The notes: generated from the letters alone by a model not told the origin. Shown: positions 5,863 through 15,009, numbered from the stretch's first letter. The stretch: DNA of 51,760 bases from Hyphomonadaceae bacterium (GCA_024742355.1 JANSYM010000014.1:1-51760), one strand, 5' to 3'. A program made the numbers and translations.

Positions 5863-7707
5863 CTAACCCGCCTGCGCCGGCCCCTCGGCAAGATAGGTCG
5901 GTTGCCCGCCCATCCAGGTTTCGAGGACCTGGATGTCCTTGATCTCATCGGCCGGGACGGTGGAGGGATCGCGGTCGAGGATGACGAAGTCGGCGAACTT
6001 GCCCGGCTCGAGGCTGCCAATCTCATGCTCGGAGCCGATCTGCCAGGCGGCGGTTGAGGTCATTGCGCGGATCGCTTTCTCGCGGCTGGCGCACTCTTCC
6101 GGGGCGAGGGCGAAATCCGGCTCCTTCCAGCTTTGCCGGGTCACTGCCATCTCGATCATGTGCAGCGGATCGGGATCGGTGACGAAGAAGTCCGAATGGA
6201 TCGTATAGTCGACCCCGGCGCGCTCGAGACTGGCACAGCGATCAAGCAGCCTGGCCTTGTCCGGCCCGAAAATCTTGTCGCGCATGGCGACGCCCCAATA
6301 ATGGACATGACCGATCAGGAAGCTGGCCGTGATGCCGAACTGTTTCATCCGCGCGATCTGCTCATCATGCAGGATCGAGCAATGCTCGATGCGGATACGG
6401 TTGGCGCGCACGTCATGGCCTTCCGACGCGACCTGTTCGACGGCGTCGAGGATATTGTCGATCGCCTTGTCGCCATTGCCATGCACCGCAATCTGCCAGC
6501 CTTGCTGGGCGCGCTTGCGGATGAGGTCGGTGAGCTCGGCGGGTGTCATATATTCGATGCCGGTCGAGTCGACGGTGTGATAGGGCGCGCGCTGCAGGCC
6601 GGTAAAGCCCTGATTGGAGCCATCGGCGATCAGCTTGTAGCCGCTGAGTCGGACCAGCGCGTCGCCGTCGCCAGGTTGCAGCGCGGCTTCGTCCCAGGCG
6701 GCGTCAAAGGCATAGAGCGGATAGGCGCGGACGCGCTGGCTCAGCCGTCCGGTGGCGCCGGCCTGTTGCAGGATGTCCCAGTCACCGGCGCCGCGCAGCA
6801 GGCCGCCCAGGCCAAGCTCGGTCACCGTGGTCAGGCCAAGGGCGGCAAACCGCGCGCAGGTCTTCAGCACTGCATCAGCCGGCGCTGACCCCGCACCGCC
6901 GGGCCGGGCGCTGAGCACGCGTGTATAGGTCATCTGGTTGCGCATCTCGCCGGTCAGGGCGCCGCTGGCATCGCGGACAAACTCGCCGCCAGCGGGGTTC
7001 TCCACATCGTCTGGAATGCCGGCGGCGGCAAAGGCCGCGCGGTTGGCATAGCCAATATGGCCGGACGCATTGAGCACGAAGATCGGCCGTGTCGTCGACA
7101 CCCCATCCAGCGTGGCAAACCCCATCGGTGCCTCGAACGGTTGCAGCATGGGATAGTAATTGCGGCAGACAATCCACTCGTCCGCCGGTCGTTCGGCATC
7201 CAACGCCCGGATAAAGTCGAGGATCTCAGCCGTGGTCGAGAACCGACCAGTGCCGACATAGTCCATGGCCTGGTCCATCAGCGCGCCGATCAGGATATGC
7301 GTGTGCGGGTCGATCAGGCCGGGCATCAGGGTGCGGCCGTTGAGGTCGATCAGCTCGGCCTCCGCACCCGCCGCCTGTCTGACCTCGTCCAGCGCCCCGA
7401 CGGCGAGGATGCGGTCGCCCTGGATGGCGATGGCTTCGGGCCTGGAAAAGTCCGCATCCACAGTCATCACCGTGCCGCCCGTATAGACGCGGACGGTCTG
7501 GTCCGGGGCCGTGTCCGTGGGGGCGTTCATCAAATATTTCGTGCCGCAGGCGGTTTGCGTCACCAGCCCGGCGCGGGCCTGCTGCCTCGCGGCGTCCAGG
7601 CGGCTGACCGGAAGGATTTCGATCTTCACCGCCTGCTGCGGGTCATAGCCAAACAGTGCCCCGAGATTGGCGTGGCAACAGGCGCATCCGTGCCGGTCAT
7701 GAATCAT
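5863..7707 (-). CDS. YtcJ-like metal-dependent amidohydrolase
   Basis: A 614-residue hydrolase of the amidohydrolase_3 family, which cleaves amide or related bonds with one or two metal ions in a TIM barrel. Metal-site marks appear in order: LMPGLIDPHTHI (HxH), KLIADGSNQG, AVHGNGDKAIDN, RIEHCSI and the HSDFFVTDPDP loop. The C-terminus closes with IGSLEPGKFADFVIL. The start at 7707 was chosen for its GGGAGG ribosome binding site seven bases upstream; a later start at 7530 has none. The choice adds a 59-residue leader beginning MIHDRHGCACCHANLG, unusual for the family. The substrate is unknown. Confidence 0.85.
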   Translation of the reverse strand: MIHDRHGCACCHANLGALFGYDPQQAVKIEILPVSRLDAARQQARAGLVTQTACGTKYLMNAPTDTAPDQTVRVYTGGTVMTVDADFSRPEAIAIQGDRILAVGALDEVRQAAGAEAELIDLNGRTLMPGLIDPHTHILIGALMDQAMDYVGTGRFSTTAEILDFIRALDAERPADEWIVCRNYYPMLQPFEAPMGFATLDGVSTTRPIFVLNASGHIGYANRAAFAAAGIPDDVENPAGGEFVRDASGALTGEMRNQMTYTRVLSARPGGAGSAPADAVLKTCARFAALGLTTVTELGLGGLLRGAGDWDILQQAGATGRLSQRVRAYPLYAFDAAWDEAALQPGDGDALVRLSGYKLIADGSNQGFTGLQRAPYHTVDSTGIEYMTPAELTDLIRKRAQQGWQIAVHGNGDKAIDNILDAVEQVASEGHDVRANRIRIEHCSILHDEQIARMKQFGITASFLIGHVHYWGVAMRDKIFGPDKARLLDRCASLERAGVDYTIHSDFFVTDPDPLHMIEMAVTRQSWKEPDFALAPEECASREKAIRAMTSTAAWQIGSEHEIGSLEPGKFADFVILDRDPSTVPADEIKDIQVLETWMGGQPTYLAEGPAQAG

Positions 7708-7854
7708 AATCTCGCCCTCCCAAGGCAGATGGCGCTCGCGTGTCGCCTTATCCGAGAGGTCGGACATCCTACCGGTGCGGTCAACCGTGGAGCCGGTTTG
7801 GGTGGGTACAGGGACTCGTGTATGTAAGGGCCAAAAGCTGACCAGGAGACCGCG

Positions 7855-8079
7855 ATGAGTGTTGAACCCTATGAGAGCAAGCTTGAAACGGCCCTGACCG
7901 CCCTGCAATCGGCCATGACCCTGGTGCGGGCTGACATTGCCGCCTATCCAACGCCGATCTCTGGCTGTGACCAGCAATATATACGTCTGATGGCCGACCA
8001 GACCCGCCTGTCCAATGCCATTCGCAGCCTGCAGGCCCGGCCCTTTGTCGCCACACCGCGCCACCTGGAAGCGGGGTAG
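7855..8079 (+). CDS. small hypothetical protein, helical
   Basis: A 74-residue protein with an AGGAG ribosome binding site just before its ATG. It is almost entirely amphipathic helix (ESKLETALTALQSAMTLVRA, then RLMADQTRLSNAIRSLQARP), with one CDQQY turn between, so a two-helix bundle or coiled-coil dimer is likely. No known domain is recognised. It is divergent from the amidohydrolase gene across about 150 bases. Confidence 0.7.
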   Translation: MSVEPYESKLETALTALQSAMTLVRADIAAYPTPISGCDQQYIRLMADQTRLSNAIRSLQARPFVATPRHLEAG

Positions 8080-8370
8080 GGGCTGTCCGAGCCCGCACGC
8101 AGGACGTTTTTGGCCCAGCGTCGCTGAGATTTTGACGATCCCGCGGAAAAAGTCCCACGCTGTCAATGTGTTACGCGTGTGGCGTACGAAAAAATCTTTC
8201 GCGCTATGTCTCTGATTCTATTCAGAAATCGCAAAAACTTTCCGAAAATCGGTAAATGCTTATTGAAAAACGATAATAGCTTTCCCAATTGGTATTGCAT
8301 CAGCGGATCAGACAACTCTCCACCAACCCCCGCTGATTGGGCTAACGTCCAGTTTTGAAAGGCAAAGAAA

Positions 8371-8574
8371 ATGACCCCGCAAGTCCGCGAAACCGAGACC
8401 ACCCCTATCGCGGTTCCTAGCACTATTCTCGAGGCGACCCCGGTAAATGAGACCAAAATGGCCCAACCGATCGCCGTGATCAAAGCCCCAGCTCCCGAAG
8501 AAACAGAGGAAACGGGCATAAGCATGTTGGACAAGCGGCGTCGGCGTCGCGCTCGACTGAGCAACCGCCACTAA
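8371..8574 (+). CDS. 67-residue orphan with strongly basic tail
   Basis: A short protein whose first 45 residues are rich in Thr, Pro, Glu and Val and look disordered, ending in a cluster KRRRRRARLSNRH. An AAAGG ribosome binding site is present. The transcription unit looks complete. A 5' hairpin (TCAGCGG at 8300-8306 pairing CCGCTGA at 8330-8336) lies in the leader, and a strong terminator follows the stop. The acidic/neutral body plus arginine tail suggests binding to nucleic acid or to an acidic partner; this is inference. A frame on the other strand also exists but lacks a good start context. Confidence 0.6.
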   Translation: MTPQVRETETTPIAVPSTILEATPVNETKMAQPIAVIKAPAPEETEETGISMLDKRRRRRARLSNRH

Positions 8575-8593
8575 GTTTCATACCTTTTCTGAT

Positions 8594-8627
8594 AAAAGGC
8601 CGCCCTTCCTCTCCGGGGCGGCCTTTT
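8594..8627 (+). terminator. Rho-independent terminator
   Basis: A 12-bp stem AAAAGGCCGCCC pairs with GGGCGGCCTTTT around a ten-base loop, starting 19 bases after the stop of the 67-residue gene. The A and T tracts make it work in both directions, so it may also serve as a backstop for the convergent adhesin gene. Confidence 0.85.
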
Positions 8628-8714
8628 CATATCTAGCAGGTTCCGTATCGCGCCGGCGGCGCTCACATGAACCAGGCTCAGGGCTGTCGCGAAGCTTCAA
8701 CCCGTGTGCAATGG

Positions 8715-10748
8715 CTACCAACCGAGGCGCAGACCTGCGCGGGCGCCGACTTTGCCTTCGTCCGGCGAAACGCCAAGCCCCATATTGGCCGACCAGTTCT
8801 GGTTGAGGCGCTGGGTGGCGGTCACCGCAATCGCATTGGTATTGTCATAATAACCCCAGTTCGCAGTGATGGCGTGGGTTTCATTGGCCTGCAGCCAGCT
8901 TGACCCGGCCATGGCATTGGCGATCGCGATCCCGGCTGTGTTGGCCGCGATCTGCTCGGTATTGTCAGAGACGATCCGTGCCAGTTCATCAACCTGCAGA
9001 CCAAGCGTTTCGAACTGATTGTTGAGCAGGCTGATCGAGCGGGTGTTGTCGGAAATCGCTGATTCCGCGCTGGCAATCCGTTCCTGGTTGCGATTGGCGG
9101 TCGCTACGACCGTTTGGATCGCCGTGGCATTGGTATTGATCGCTTTGCTGGTCTCGTTGCCGTCCAGGATATAGCCCGGGTTCGACAAGATGGCTTGCGC
9201 ATCTGCAACCGCCTTTTGCGTATTTGAAAGCGCGGTCTCTGCGGTGTTCAGGCGGCTCAGGAACGAACCACCATCGCTGGCCAGCGTTCCATTCGCGTCG
9301 GTTAGCACGACTTCCAGGTCACCGGTTTGTGCCGCGCGCGATGCGTCGGACACGATACCCGGCATCGTGTAAATGTGGGTCGCGTTCCCGAACAGGAACT
9401 GGTTGGCAAATTGCGTCGACACATTGGCACCAAACGCGGCCGAGTTTTCGTAGGCGGCGTATGAATTGTATCCCACCGCGATGCCGTTTGTTGCGCCCGA
9501 TCTGACGCTCGCGCGGGAGCCAATGGCAACGCCGAACTCTCCCGATACACTAGAATCTGCGCCGAGTGCGGTGCCATCGTCCTCGTAAACCGTCGCGCCA
9601 TATCCGACGGCGGTTGCATCCGCAGCGTCGGCAAAGGCGCTGGCACCAAGCGCGGTGCTGTAGAGTTGAAACTCGGAGACCGTCGCATCCGTTCCGATTG
9701 CTGTGCCATATTCTGCGCCTTCGCGCACTTCCGCGGATTGTCCGACCGCCGTCCCGTTTGTCGCGTCCGAAGCGACCAGAGAATTTTCACCGATCGCTGT
9801 CGCATTTTGAGCCAGGCCGCGCGCAAAATAGCCGACTGCCGTGCTGTTTTCGCCGGAGGCGGATGACATTGCGCCCAGCGCAGTTGTATCGGCTGCCCGA
9901 GCCTCCGCGAGTTGGCCGACAGCGGTGCCGTTTTCGGCTTCAAACACAAGTGCGTTCTGGCCAATCGCCGTCCCGGAATCTGACCACACTTCTGCATTCT
10001 GCCCCAATGCTGTACCGTTATCCGCATCGTCAGAGACAAAGGCGTCCTGGCCGATTGCGGTTCCGGCTGCGGCTCTTACTTCGGCGTTCTGACCCACCGC
10101 TGTGCCGGAATCAGCGTTGGCATTTACATTGGCGTCCTGGCCAATTGCCGTACCCAATCCGGCGCTTACATTCGCGTTCTCGCCAACTGCGGTGCCATTG
10201 TCCTCGAATACAGTTGCCCCCTGACCAATCACGACCGCGTGGCTGGCGGCGGCGTAGCTGCTTTCTCCTATAGCCGTGCTATCAATTGCGTTTTCTTCCA
10301 CAACGGCTGATTGGCCAATCGCGGTCCCATTTTCAGCGTTCTCGCGAACTTCTGCGCCGTGGCCGAGTGCCGTTGATCTAAGTGCATGGGCTTCCGCATC
10401 TGCACCCACAGCGGTCGAAAAGTCTTCGGTTGCTTCGGCGTCGTTACCAATCGCCGTTGCGCCTTCGCCTGTTGCTTCCGTCGACTCGCCGACCGCAGTC
10501 GCGTAGTCACTATCTGCAACAGCGTTTTCTCCCACGGCAAGAGTATCATTTGCGGTCGCCATCGCGTTTGCACCAATCGCCGTCGATTCCTCATTGCTCG
10601 CCAGCGCGCCCGTACCGCATTGCAGTGAATCGACACCGCCGCCATCCTGACAATCCGCGTCTGTGTTGGCTTGTGCCTGGCTTGTTCCTGCGCCCGCGAC
10701 TGCGAAGACAACACCCAATGCTGTCGCGCTGAGTAATTTGTTCAACAT
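8715..10748 (-). CDS. trimeric autotransporter adhesin (YadA-like)
   Basis: A 677-residue secreted surface protein. A signal peptide (MLNKLLSATALGVVFAVAGA to about residue 27) is followed by a head built from 27 tandem TAxGxxA units, 14 or 16 residues each, that form a left-handed beta roll in trimers. A coiled-coil stalk follows (LNTAETALSNTQKAVADAQA; ISDNTRSISLLNNQFETLGL). The last 70 residues are the YadA-type membrane anchor ending in GLRLGW with a C-terminal aromatic, as Omp85 substrates need. The start at 10748 has a GGAGAG ribosome binding site. Such proteins bind host or abiotic surfaces; the ligand here is unknown. Confidence 0.93.
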   Translation of the reverse strand: MLNKLLSATALGVVFAVAGAGTSQAQANTDADCQDGGGVDSLQCGTGALASNEESTAIGANAMATANDTLAVGENAVADSDYATAVGESTEATGEGATAIGNDAEATEDFSTAVGADAEAHALRSTALGHGAEVRENAENGTAIGQSAVVEENAIDSTAIGESSYAAASHAVVIGQGATVFEDNGTAVGENANVSAGLGTAIGQDANVNANADSGTAVGQNAEVRAAAGTAIGQDAFVSDDADNGTALGQNAEVWSDSGTAIGQNALVFEAENGTAVGQLAEARAADTTALGAMSSASGENSTAVGYFARGLAQNATAIGENSLVASDATNGTAVGQSAEVREGAEYGTAIGTDATVSEFQLYSTALGASAFADAADATAVGYGATVYEDDGTALGADSSVSGEFGVAIGSRASVRSGATNGIAVGYNSYAAYENSAAFGANVSTQFANQFLFGNATHIYTMPGIVSDASRAAQTGDLEVVLTDANGTLASDGGSFLSRLNTAETALSNTQKAVADAQAILSNPGYILDGNETSKAINTNATAIQTVVATANRNQERIASAESAISDNTRSISLLNNQFETLGLQVDELARIVSDNTEQIAANTAGIAIANAMAGSSWLQANETHAITANWGYYDNTNAIAVTATQRLNQNWSANMGLGVSPDEGKVGARAGLRLGW

Positions 10749-10934
10749 GAGACTCTCCGTGCGTGAGAGCGCGCGCACGCGAGGACCACCCTCCAGCCGA
10801 TCCGCACCCTCTGTGTGAGCACATTGAGTGGCATTCCTGCCCATTCGGATCATTATTCGAACGTCTCGAAATTCTGCTCCCGCGGAAGAGCCACAGGAAA
10901 CCAGTTTGGTGTGGTATTTGGGTCAGTTTGCGCG

Positions 10935-12557
10935 TTAGGCGCCGCGCCGCGCGACATGGTCAGCGCCTTTTGCCGCGATCATGATGGTCGGGGTGTTGGT
11001 GTTGCCAGACGTGATCGTCGGCATCACCGAGGCATCGATCACGCGCAAACCGTGCAGGCCGCGCACCCGCAGCGCGCCGTCGGTCACCGCCATCGGATCG
11101 TTGGCTGGGCCCATCTTCGCGGTGCCGACCGGGTGGAAAATGGTGGTGCCGATATCGCCAGCGGCACGCGCGAGGTCTGTATCAGGATAGGCCGGGCCGG
11201 GCAGGTGCTCCTCCGGCGCGTAGCGGGCGAGGGCGGGTTGCTGCATCAGGCGGCGGGTGACGCGGATGGCGTCGGCTGCGACCTGGCGGTCAGCGTCTGT
11301 ATCGAGATAGTTCGGATCAATGATCGGCGCTGCTGCCAGGTCCGGCGAGGCGATGCGGATCGACCCGCGTGAGGTCGGACGCAGGTTACAAGCGGCGACC
11401 GTGATGGCCGGGAAGCGGTGCAGCGGATCGCCGAACTTGTCGAGCGAGAGCGGCTGGACGTGAAACTGGATATTGGCGCGTTGATGCTTTGGCGAAGAGC
11501 GCGTGAACAGGCCGAGCTGGGACGGCGCCATGGTCAGCGGGCCACGCCGCCGGAGCAGATAATCGAGCCCCATTTTCGCTTTGCCGAACAGCGAATAATA
11601 GGTCTGGTTCAGCGTCACCGTGTTGGCGACCTTGTAGATCGCGCGCTGTTGTAGGTGATCCTGCAGATTGGCCCCGACGCCTGGAAGGTCATGCACGGGT
11701 GCGATCCCGACCTGGGTCAGATTCTCGGTTGGGCCAATGCCGGACCGCTGCAGGATCTGAACACTGCCAATCGAGCCGGCGCAAAGAATGACTTCTCCCT
11801 CTGCTCGCACGTCATAGCGCGCGCCCTTTTGCTGGAACACGAGTCCGTTCGCCCGCTTGCCGTCCAGGATGACGCGATCAATCAGGGCGCCGGTTTCGAT
11901 ACGCAGGTTTGGCCGTTTCAGCGCCGGTTTCAGAAACCCGCGTGCGGCGGACCAGCGCCGGCCAGCTTTCTGATTGACGTGGAAATAGCCCGCGCCCTCA
12001 TTGTCGCCTGTGTTGAAATCCTCGGTCGCAGGAATGCCCGCCTCAGCAGCCGCGTCGCGTACCGCGTCGAGAATGTCCCAGCGCACGCGCGGCGGCTCGA
12101 CCCGCCAGTGTCCACCGGTGCCGTGATGCGGGCCATTGCCCAGAAAATGGTCTTCCAGTTGCCGGAACACCGGCAGGACGTCGTCCCAGCCCCAGCCTGG
12201 CAGTCCGGTATCGCGCCAGCCATCATAATCGGCCGCCTGGCCACGCATGGTGATCATCGCATTGATCGCTGACGACCCGCCCAGGACCTTGCCGCGCGGA
12301 TAGTTGAGTGCGCGACCGTTCAGGCCCGGCTGCGGCGTGGTCTCGAACATCCAGTCCGAGCGCGGATTGCCGATCGCGAACAGGTAACCGACGGGAATAT
12401 GGAACCAGATCCAGTTGTCGCGACCGCCCGCTTCGAGCAGCAGTACCCTCGTGCCTGAATCGCGCGACAGGCGCTCCGCAACCACGCAGCCGGCCGACCC
12501 TGCGCCAGCGATGACATAGTCATACTCGCCGTCAAAGGGACGGGCTGCGTCCGGCAT
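10935..12557 (-). CDS. GMC family FAD-dependent oxidoreductase
   Basis: A 540-residue flavoenzyme of the choline/alcohol dehydrogenase type, which oxidises primary alcohols with FAD. The dinucleotide fold DYVIAGAGSAGCVVAERLSR opens the protein. The two GMC signatures are visible as YPRGKVLGGSSAINAM and CAGSIGSVQILQRSGIGP. The C-terminal active site holds HPVGTAKMG and the NTNTPTIMIAAKGAD segment. The ATG overlaps the stop of the upstream 3-hydroxyacyl-CoA dehydrogenase gene (TGATG), which fixes the start and makes the pair an operon. Oxidation of a medium- or long-chain alcohol or hydroxy compound is a reasonable guess from that partner. Confidence 0.92.
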   Translation of the reverse strand: MPDAARPFDGEYDYVIAGAGSAGCVVAERLSRDSGTRVLLLEAGGRDNWIWFHIPVGYLFAIGNPRSDWMFETTPQPGLNGRALNYPRGKVLGGSSAINAMITMRGQAADYDGWRDTGLPGWGWDDVLPVFRQLEDHFLGNGPHHGTGGHWRVEPPRVRWDILDAVRDAAAEAGIPATEDFNTGDNEGAGYFHVNQKAGRRWSAARGFLKPALKRPNLRIETGALIDRVILDGKRANGLVFQQKGARYDVRAEGEVILCAGSIGSVQILQRSGIGPTENLTQVGIAPVHDLPGVGANLQDHLQQRAIYKVANTVTLNQTYYSLFGKAKMGLDYLLRRRGPLTMAPSQLGLFTRSSPKHQRANIQFHVQPLSLDKFGDPLHRFPAITVAACNLRPTSRGSIRIASPDLAAAPIIDPNYLDTDADRQVAADAIRVTRRLMQQPALARYAPEEHLPGPAYPDTDLARAAGDIGTTIFHPVGTAKMGPANDPMAVTDGALRVRGLHGLRVIDASVMPTITSGNTNTPTIMIAAKGADHVARRGA

Positions 12558-13861
12558 CAGCCAGGCTGGACGTCGATGAAGCGGCCGCCATCCCTGGCCA
12601 GTCGCTTGAGTGTCTCGCATGGTGCGAACCGGTCATCATCAGCGCCGAGTTTTTCCATGGTTTCCAGCACCGCTTCAGCGCCGACCATGTCGCCATACAG
12701 CATCGGGCCGCCTTTATCGGCGGGCCAGCCATAGCCATTGAGCCAGACAATATCGATGTCCGAGGCCCGCTGCGCTTTTTTCTCTTCGAGGATTTTCAGG
12801 CCTTCATTGATCATCGGATAGATGCAGGTGGCGATGATCTCTGCCTCGCCTGGTGCGCCGCCCGGCTCTACGCCAGTGACATCGGCAATAATCTTGGCGG
12901 TGACGTCAGACGGGATCGGGCGACGGCTTTCGTCATAATCATAATAGCCGGCACCGGTTTTCTGGCCGCGGCGGTCCAGTTCGCACAGCGCGTCGCGGAT
13001 CGGATTGGCGGTCTTGGCGCCTTTCTTCCAGCCAATGTCGAGACCGGCGAGGTCTGACATCTGGTATGGCCCCATGCGGAAACCGAACGTGTTGAGCGCG
13101 GCATCGACATCCCACGGCATGGCGCCCTGATAGACCAGTTTCTGGGCCTGGGTCTGGCGCGCGAACAGGATGCGGTTGCCGACAAAGCCGGGACAGACAC
13201 CGACCAGGGTGGCGACCTTGTTGATCGTCTTGGCGAGATCCATACTGGTCGCAATCACGTCGTCGGCCGTGTGATCGGCGCGGACGATTTCGAGCAGTTT
13301 CATGACATTGGCCGGCGAGAAGAAGTGCAGGCCGATAACGTCCTCAGGGCGCTTGGTAACGCTGGCAATCTCATCAATGTTCAGGGCTGACGTATTGGTC
13401 GCGAGGATGGCGCCGGGTTTGGCAATGCGATCGAGATCGGTGAAGATCTGCTTCTTCAGGTCCATGTCTTCAAACACAGCTTCGATGATCAGGTCGCAAT
13501 CGGCAAAATCATCCATGCTTAGCGTGCCGTTCAGGCGGCTCATGCGCTCGTCGACTTCCTCGACCGGGAAGCGGCCCTTGTCGGCGCTGCGCTGATAGTG
13601 GCCGCGCACGACCTTGAGGCCGCGGTCGAGCGCTTCCTGCTGGCGTTCCAGAATGGTGACGGAAATACCGGCTGTGGCAAAGTTCATCGAGATACCGCCG
13701 CCCATGGTGCCGGCGCCGATGACGCCGACTTTCTCGATCTTGCGGCGCGGTGTGGTGTCCGGCACGTCCGGGACGACCCAGGCGTCACGCCCAGCCTGGG
13801 CGATATAATCAGAGACTTCTTGCGGGGTCATGGAAATGGCAGGCATCGGGGCGTCTTTCAT
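12557..13861 (-). CDS. 3-hydroxyacyl-CoA dehydrogenase
   Basis: A 434-residue NAD-dependent dehydrogenase of beta-oxidation that converts 3-hydroxyacyl-CoA to 3-ketoacyl-CoA. The Rossmann fold begins VGVIGAGTMGGGISMNFATA; the catalytic histidine lies in GLHFFSPANVMKLLEIVR. The helical dimerisation domain is duplicated, ending GWPADKGGPMLYGD. It corresponds to the C-terminal half of FadB/FadJ without the enoyl-CoA hydratase part. No strong ribosome binding site precedes 13861; a second in-frame ATG at 13846 is possible. It is the first gene of a pair with the GMC oxidoreductase. Confidence 0.92.
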   Translation of the reverse strand: MKDAPMPAISMTPQEVSDYIAQAGRDAWVVPDVPDTTPRRKIEKVGVIGAGTMGGGISMNFATAGISVTILERQQEALDRGLKVVRGHYQRSADKGRFPVEEVDERMSRLNGTLSMDDFADCDLIIEAVFEDMDLKKQIFTDLDRIAKPGAILATNTSALNIDEIASVTKRPEDVIGLHFFSPANVMKLLEIVRADHTADDVIATSMDLAKTINKVATLVGVCPGFVGNRILFARQTQAQKLVYQGAMPWDVDAALNTFGFRMGPYQMSDLAGLDIGWKKGAKTANPIRDALCELDRRGQKTGAGYYDYDESRRPIPSDVTAKIIADVTGVEPGGAPGEAEIIATCIYPMINEGLKILEEKKAQRASDIDIVWLNGYGWPADKGGPMLYGDMVGAEAVLETMEKLGADDDRFAPCETLKRLARDGGRFIDVQPG

Positions 13862-13988
13862 TCTGGTCTGCAGGTGGGTCACTCGCAGGACGAGCGGTGT
13901 GAGGGCCACTTTAGGACAGGAAGGAGTGAGAATGGAACCGGGGCAGGGACTTGCCGTCGCGACGTTTGCGTCTTTTGGCCGCTTTTGT

Positions 13989-14510
13989 TCAGGGCTCACC
14001 AGACGTGCGCAACGGGTCCGACGTCCACAATGCGAAGCCGTCCGCTCGGAACTTGTGCCAGGTCGAATAGCGCCATTTATCGGGATGGCTGACCAGGCCA
14101 TGTTTGACCGGATTGCCGTGCATGAAGCCGATATGACGTTCCATATCGATGCCATCGCGAATGCGATAATCCCAGAAACGCGGATGCCAGAGCTTGTCGG
14201 CGTCTTTTTCCGGAACGTGACCGCCCTGGACCATGCGCTTGGCGAAGCTGGCTTGTAGATATTCGACCCGCCGCCGGAAGTCATTATCATCCGCCGGCAG
14301 GACCCAGATCGCGTGCATGTGATTGGGCAGAATGACGGTGGCGATGGTTTCGAACGGGTGCAGGTGCTCAAAATCGCGCGCGCTGTCGGCGAGCTCGCCG
14401 ACATGGCGGGTCAGCAGCGTGCTGTCGGCATCGGCAAGGGTAATGGTCAGAAACCAGGTCCGTTCCGGCCGAAAGAGATCGGTCAAATCGCTCACAGCGC
14501 TATAAAGCAA
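13989..14510 (-). CDS. RAYT-like (REP-associated) transposase homologue, catalytic Tyr replaced
   Basis: A 173-residue protein of the Transposase_17/Y1 HUH family. Recognisable are WFLTITLADADSTLL, the HUH motif in ILPNHMHAIWVLP (H64, H66), FWDYRIRDGIDMERH and NPVKHGLVSHPDKWRYSTWH, a near-textbook RAYT C-terminus. In the family the nucleophilic tyrosine lies in RHVDYIxxNPVKHG; here the segment reads RHIGFMHGNPVKHG, so phenylalanine (F129) replaces it. No other tyrosine sits nearby. DNA cleavage is probably lost, while DNA binding may remain. The start is a TTG with a weak AGGGA upstream; a GTG at 14495 is an alternative. There are no flanking inverted repeats, as usual for these single-copy genes. 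Confidence 0.87.
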   Translation of the reverse strand: MLYSAVSDLTDLFRPERTWFLTITLADADSTLLTRHVGELADSARDFEHLHPFETIATVILPNHMHAIWVLPADDNDFRRRVEYLQASFAKRMVQGGHVPEKDADKLWHPRFWDYRIRDGIDMERHIGFMHGNPVKHGLVSHPDKWRYSTWHKFRADGFALWTSDPLRTSGEP

Positions 14511-14556
14511 AGCTTATGCAATCCCTGCAAGTTGCAGAACTGTAATGGTTTTTTGC

Positions 14557-15009
14557 TCAGTCACACCAATTCGGCTTGACCGTCTCACTCGGCCAGGGGG
14601 CTGACAGCCCGTCTTTGGCGAGGAGCCAGCCAATATGCGTGCCATCGAGATAGACATGCGCGCGTGTGCGTCCGAACCGGTCCGTGCCTTCGGGTTTGAA
14701 GGTCAGGGTCTTGCCATCTGCGAACAGCGCCTTGGCGCGCGCTTCAACCTTCTGCCCCAGCGCATCCTCAGCTGCGCAGCCGGCGCTGTCGCCGGTCTCG
14801 GGACTGTCCCAGCCGATCAAGCGCAGGCGCACCCGGCCATCCAGGCGTTGCAGTTCAAATGTGTCGCCATCGACCGCGATGACATCGCGCACCGGGGCGC
14901 TGACGCATCGTGCGCCGGCTTCTTCGCAGAGATTTTGTGGCTTGGAAGCCTGATCGCCTGCAGAGCAAGCGGCGAGCAGAATCAGCGGAGCAAGCAGGAA
15001 GCGGATCAT
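14557..15009 (-). CDS. staphylococcal nuclease-like lipoprotein
   Basis: A 150-residue exported protein. MIRFLLAPLILLAAC is a lipoprotein signal with lipobox LAAC. The mature part is an OB-fold thermonuclease domain: VIAVDGDTFELQRLDG, RLRLIGWDSPETG (catalytic Arg and Asp/Glu cluster), then GTDRFGRTRAHVYLDG with the second arginine. Members hydrolyse DNA or RNA with calcium; here it would act in the periplasm or at the outer membrane. Cysteines at the mature N-terminus (LCEEAGARC) and near the C-terminus (NWCD) may form disulfides. The start at 15009 is set by the signal peptide. Confidence 0.88.
   Translation of the reverse strand: MIRFLLAPLILLAACSAGDQASKPQNLCEEAGARCVSAPVRDVIAVDGDTFELQRLDGRVRLRLIGWDSPETGDSAGCAAEDALGQKVEARAKALFADGKTLTFKPEGTDRFGRTRAHVYLDGTHIGWLLAKDGLSAPWPSETVKPNWCD

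Noticed and set aside
8163..8564. Minus-strand frame of 133 codons opposite the 67-residue gene
   Set aside because: No ribosome binding site; leader, ribosome site and terminator favour the plus strand.
8800..10600. Regularly spaced DNA repeats that could suggest a CRISPR array
   Set aside because: The periodicity of 42-48 bases is the coding of the adhesin head repeats, with an uninterrupted reading frame.
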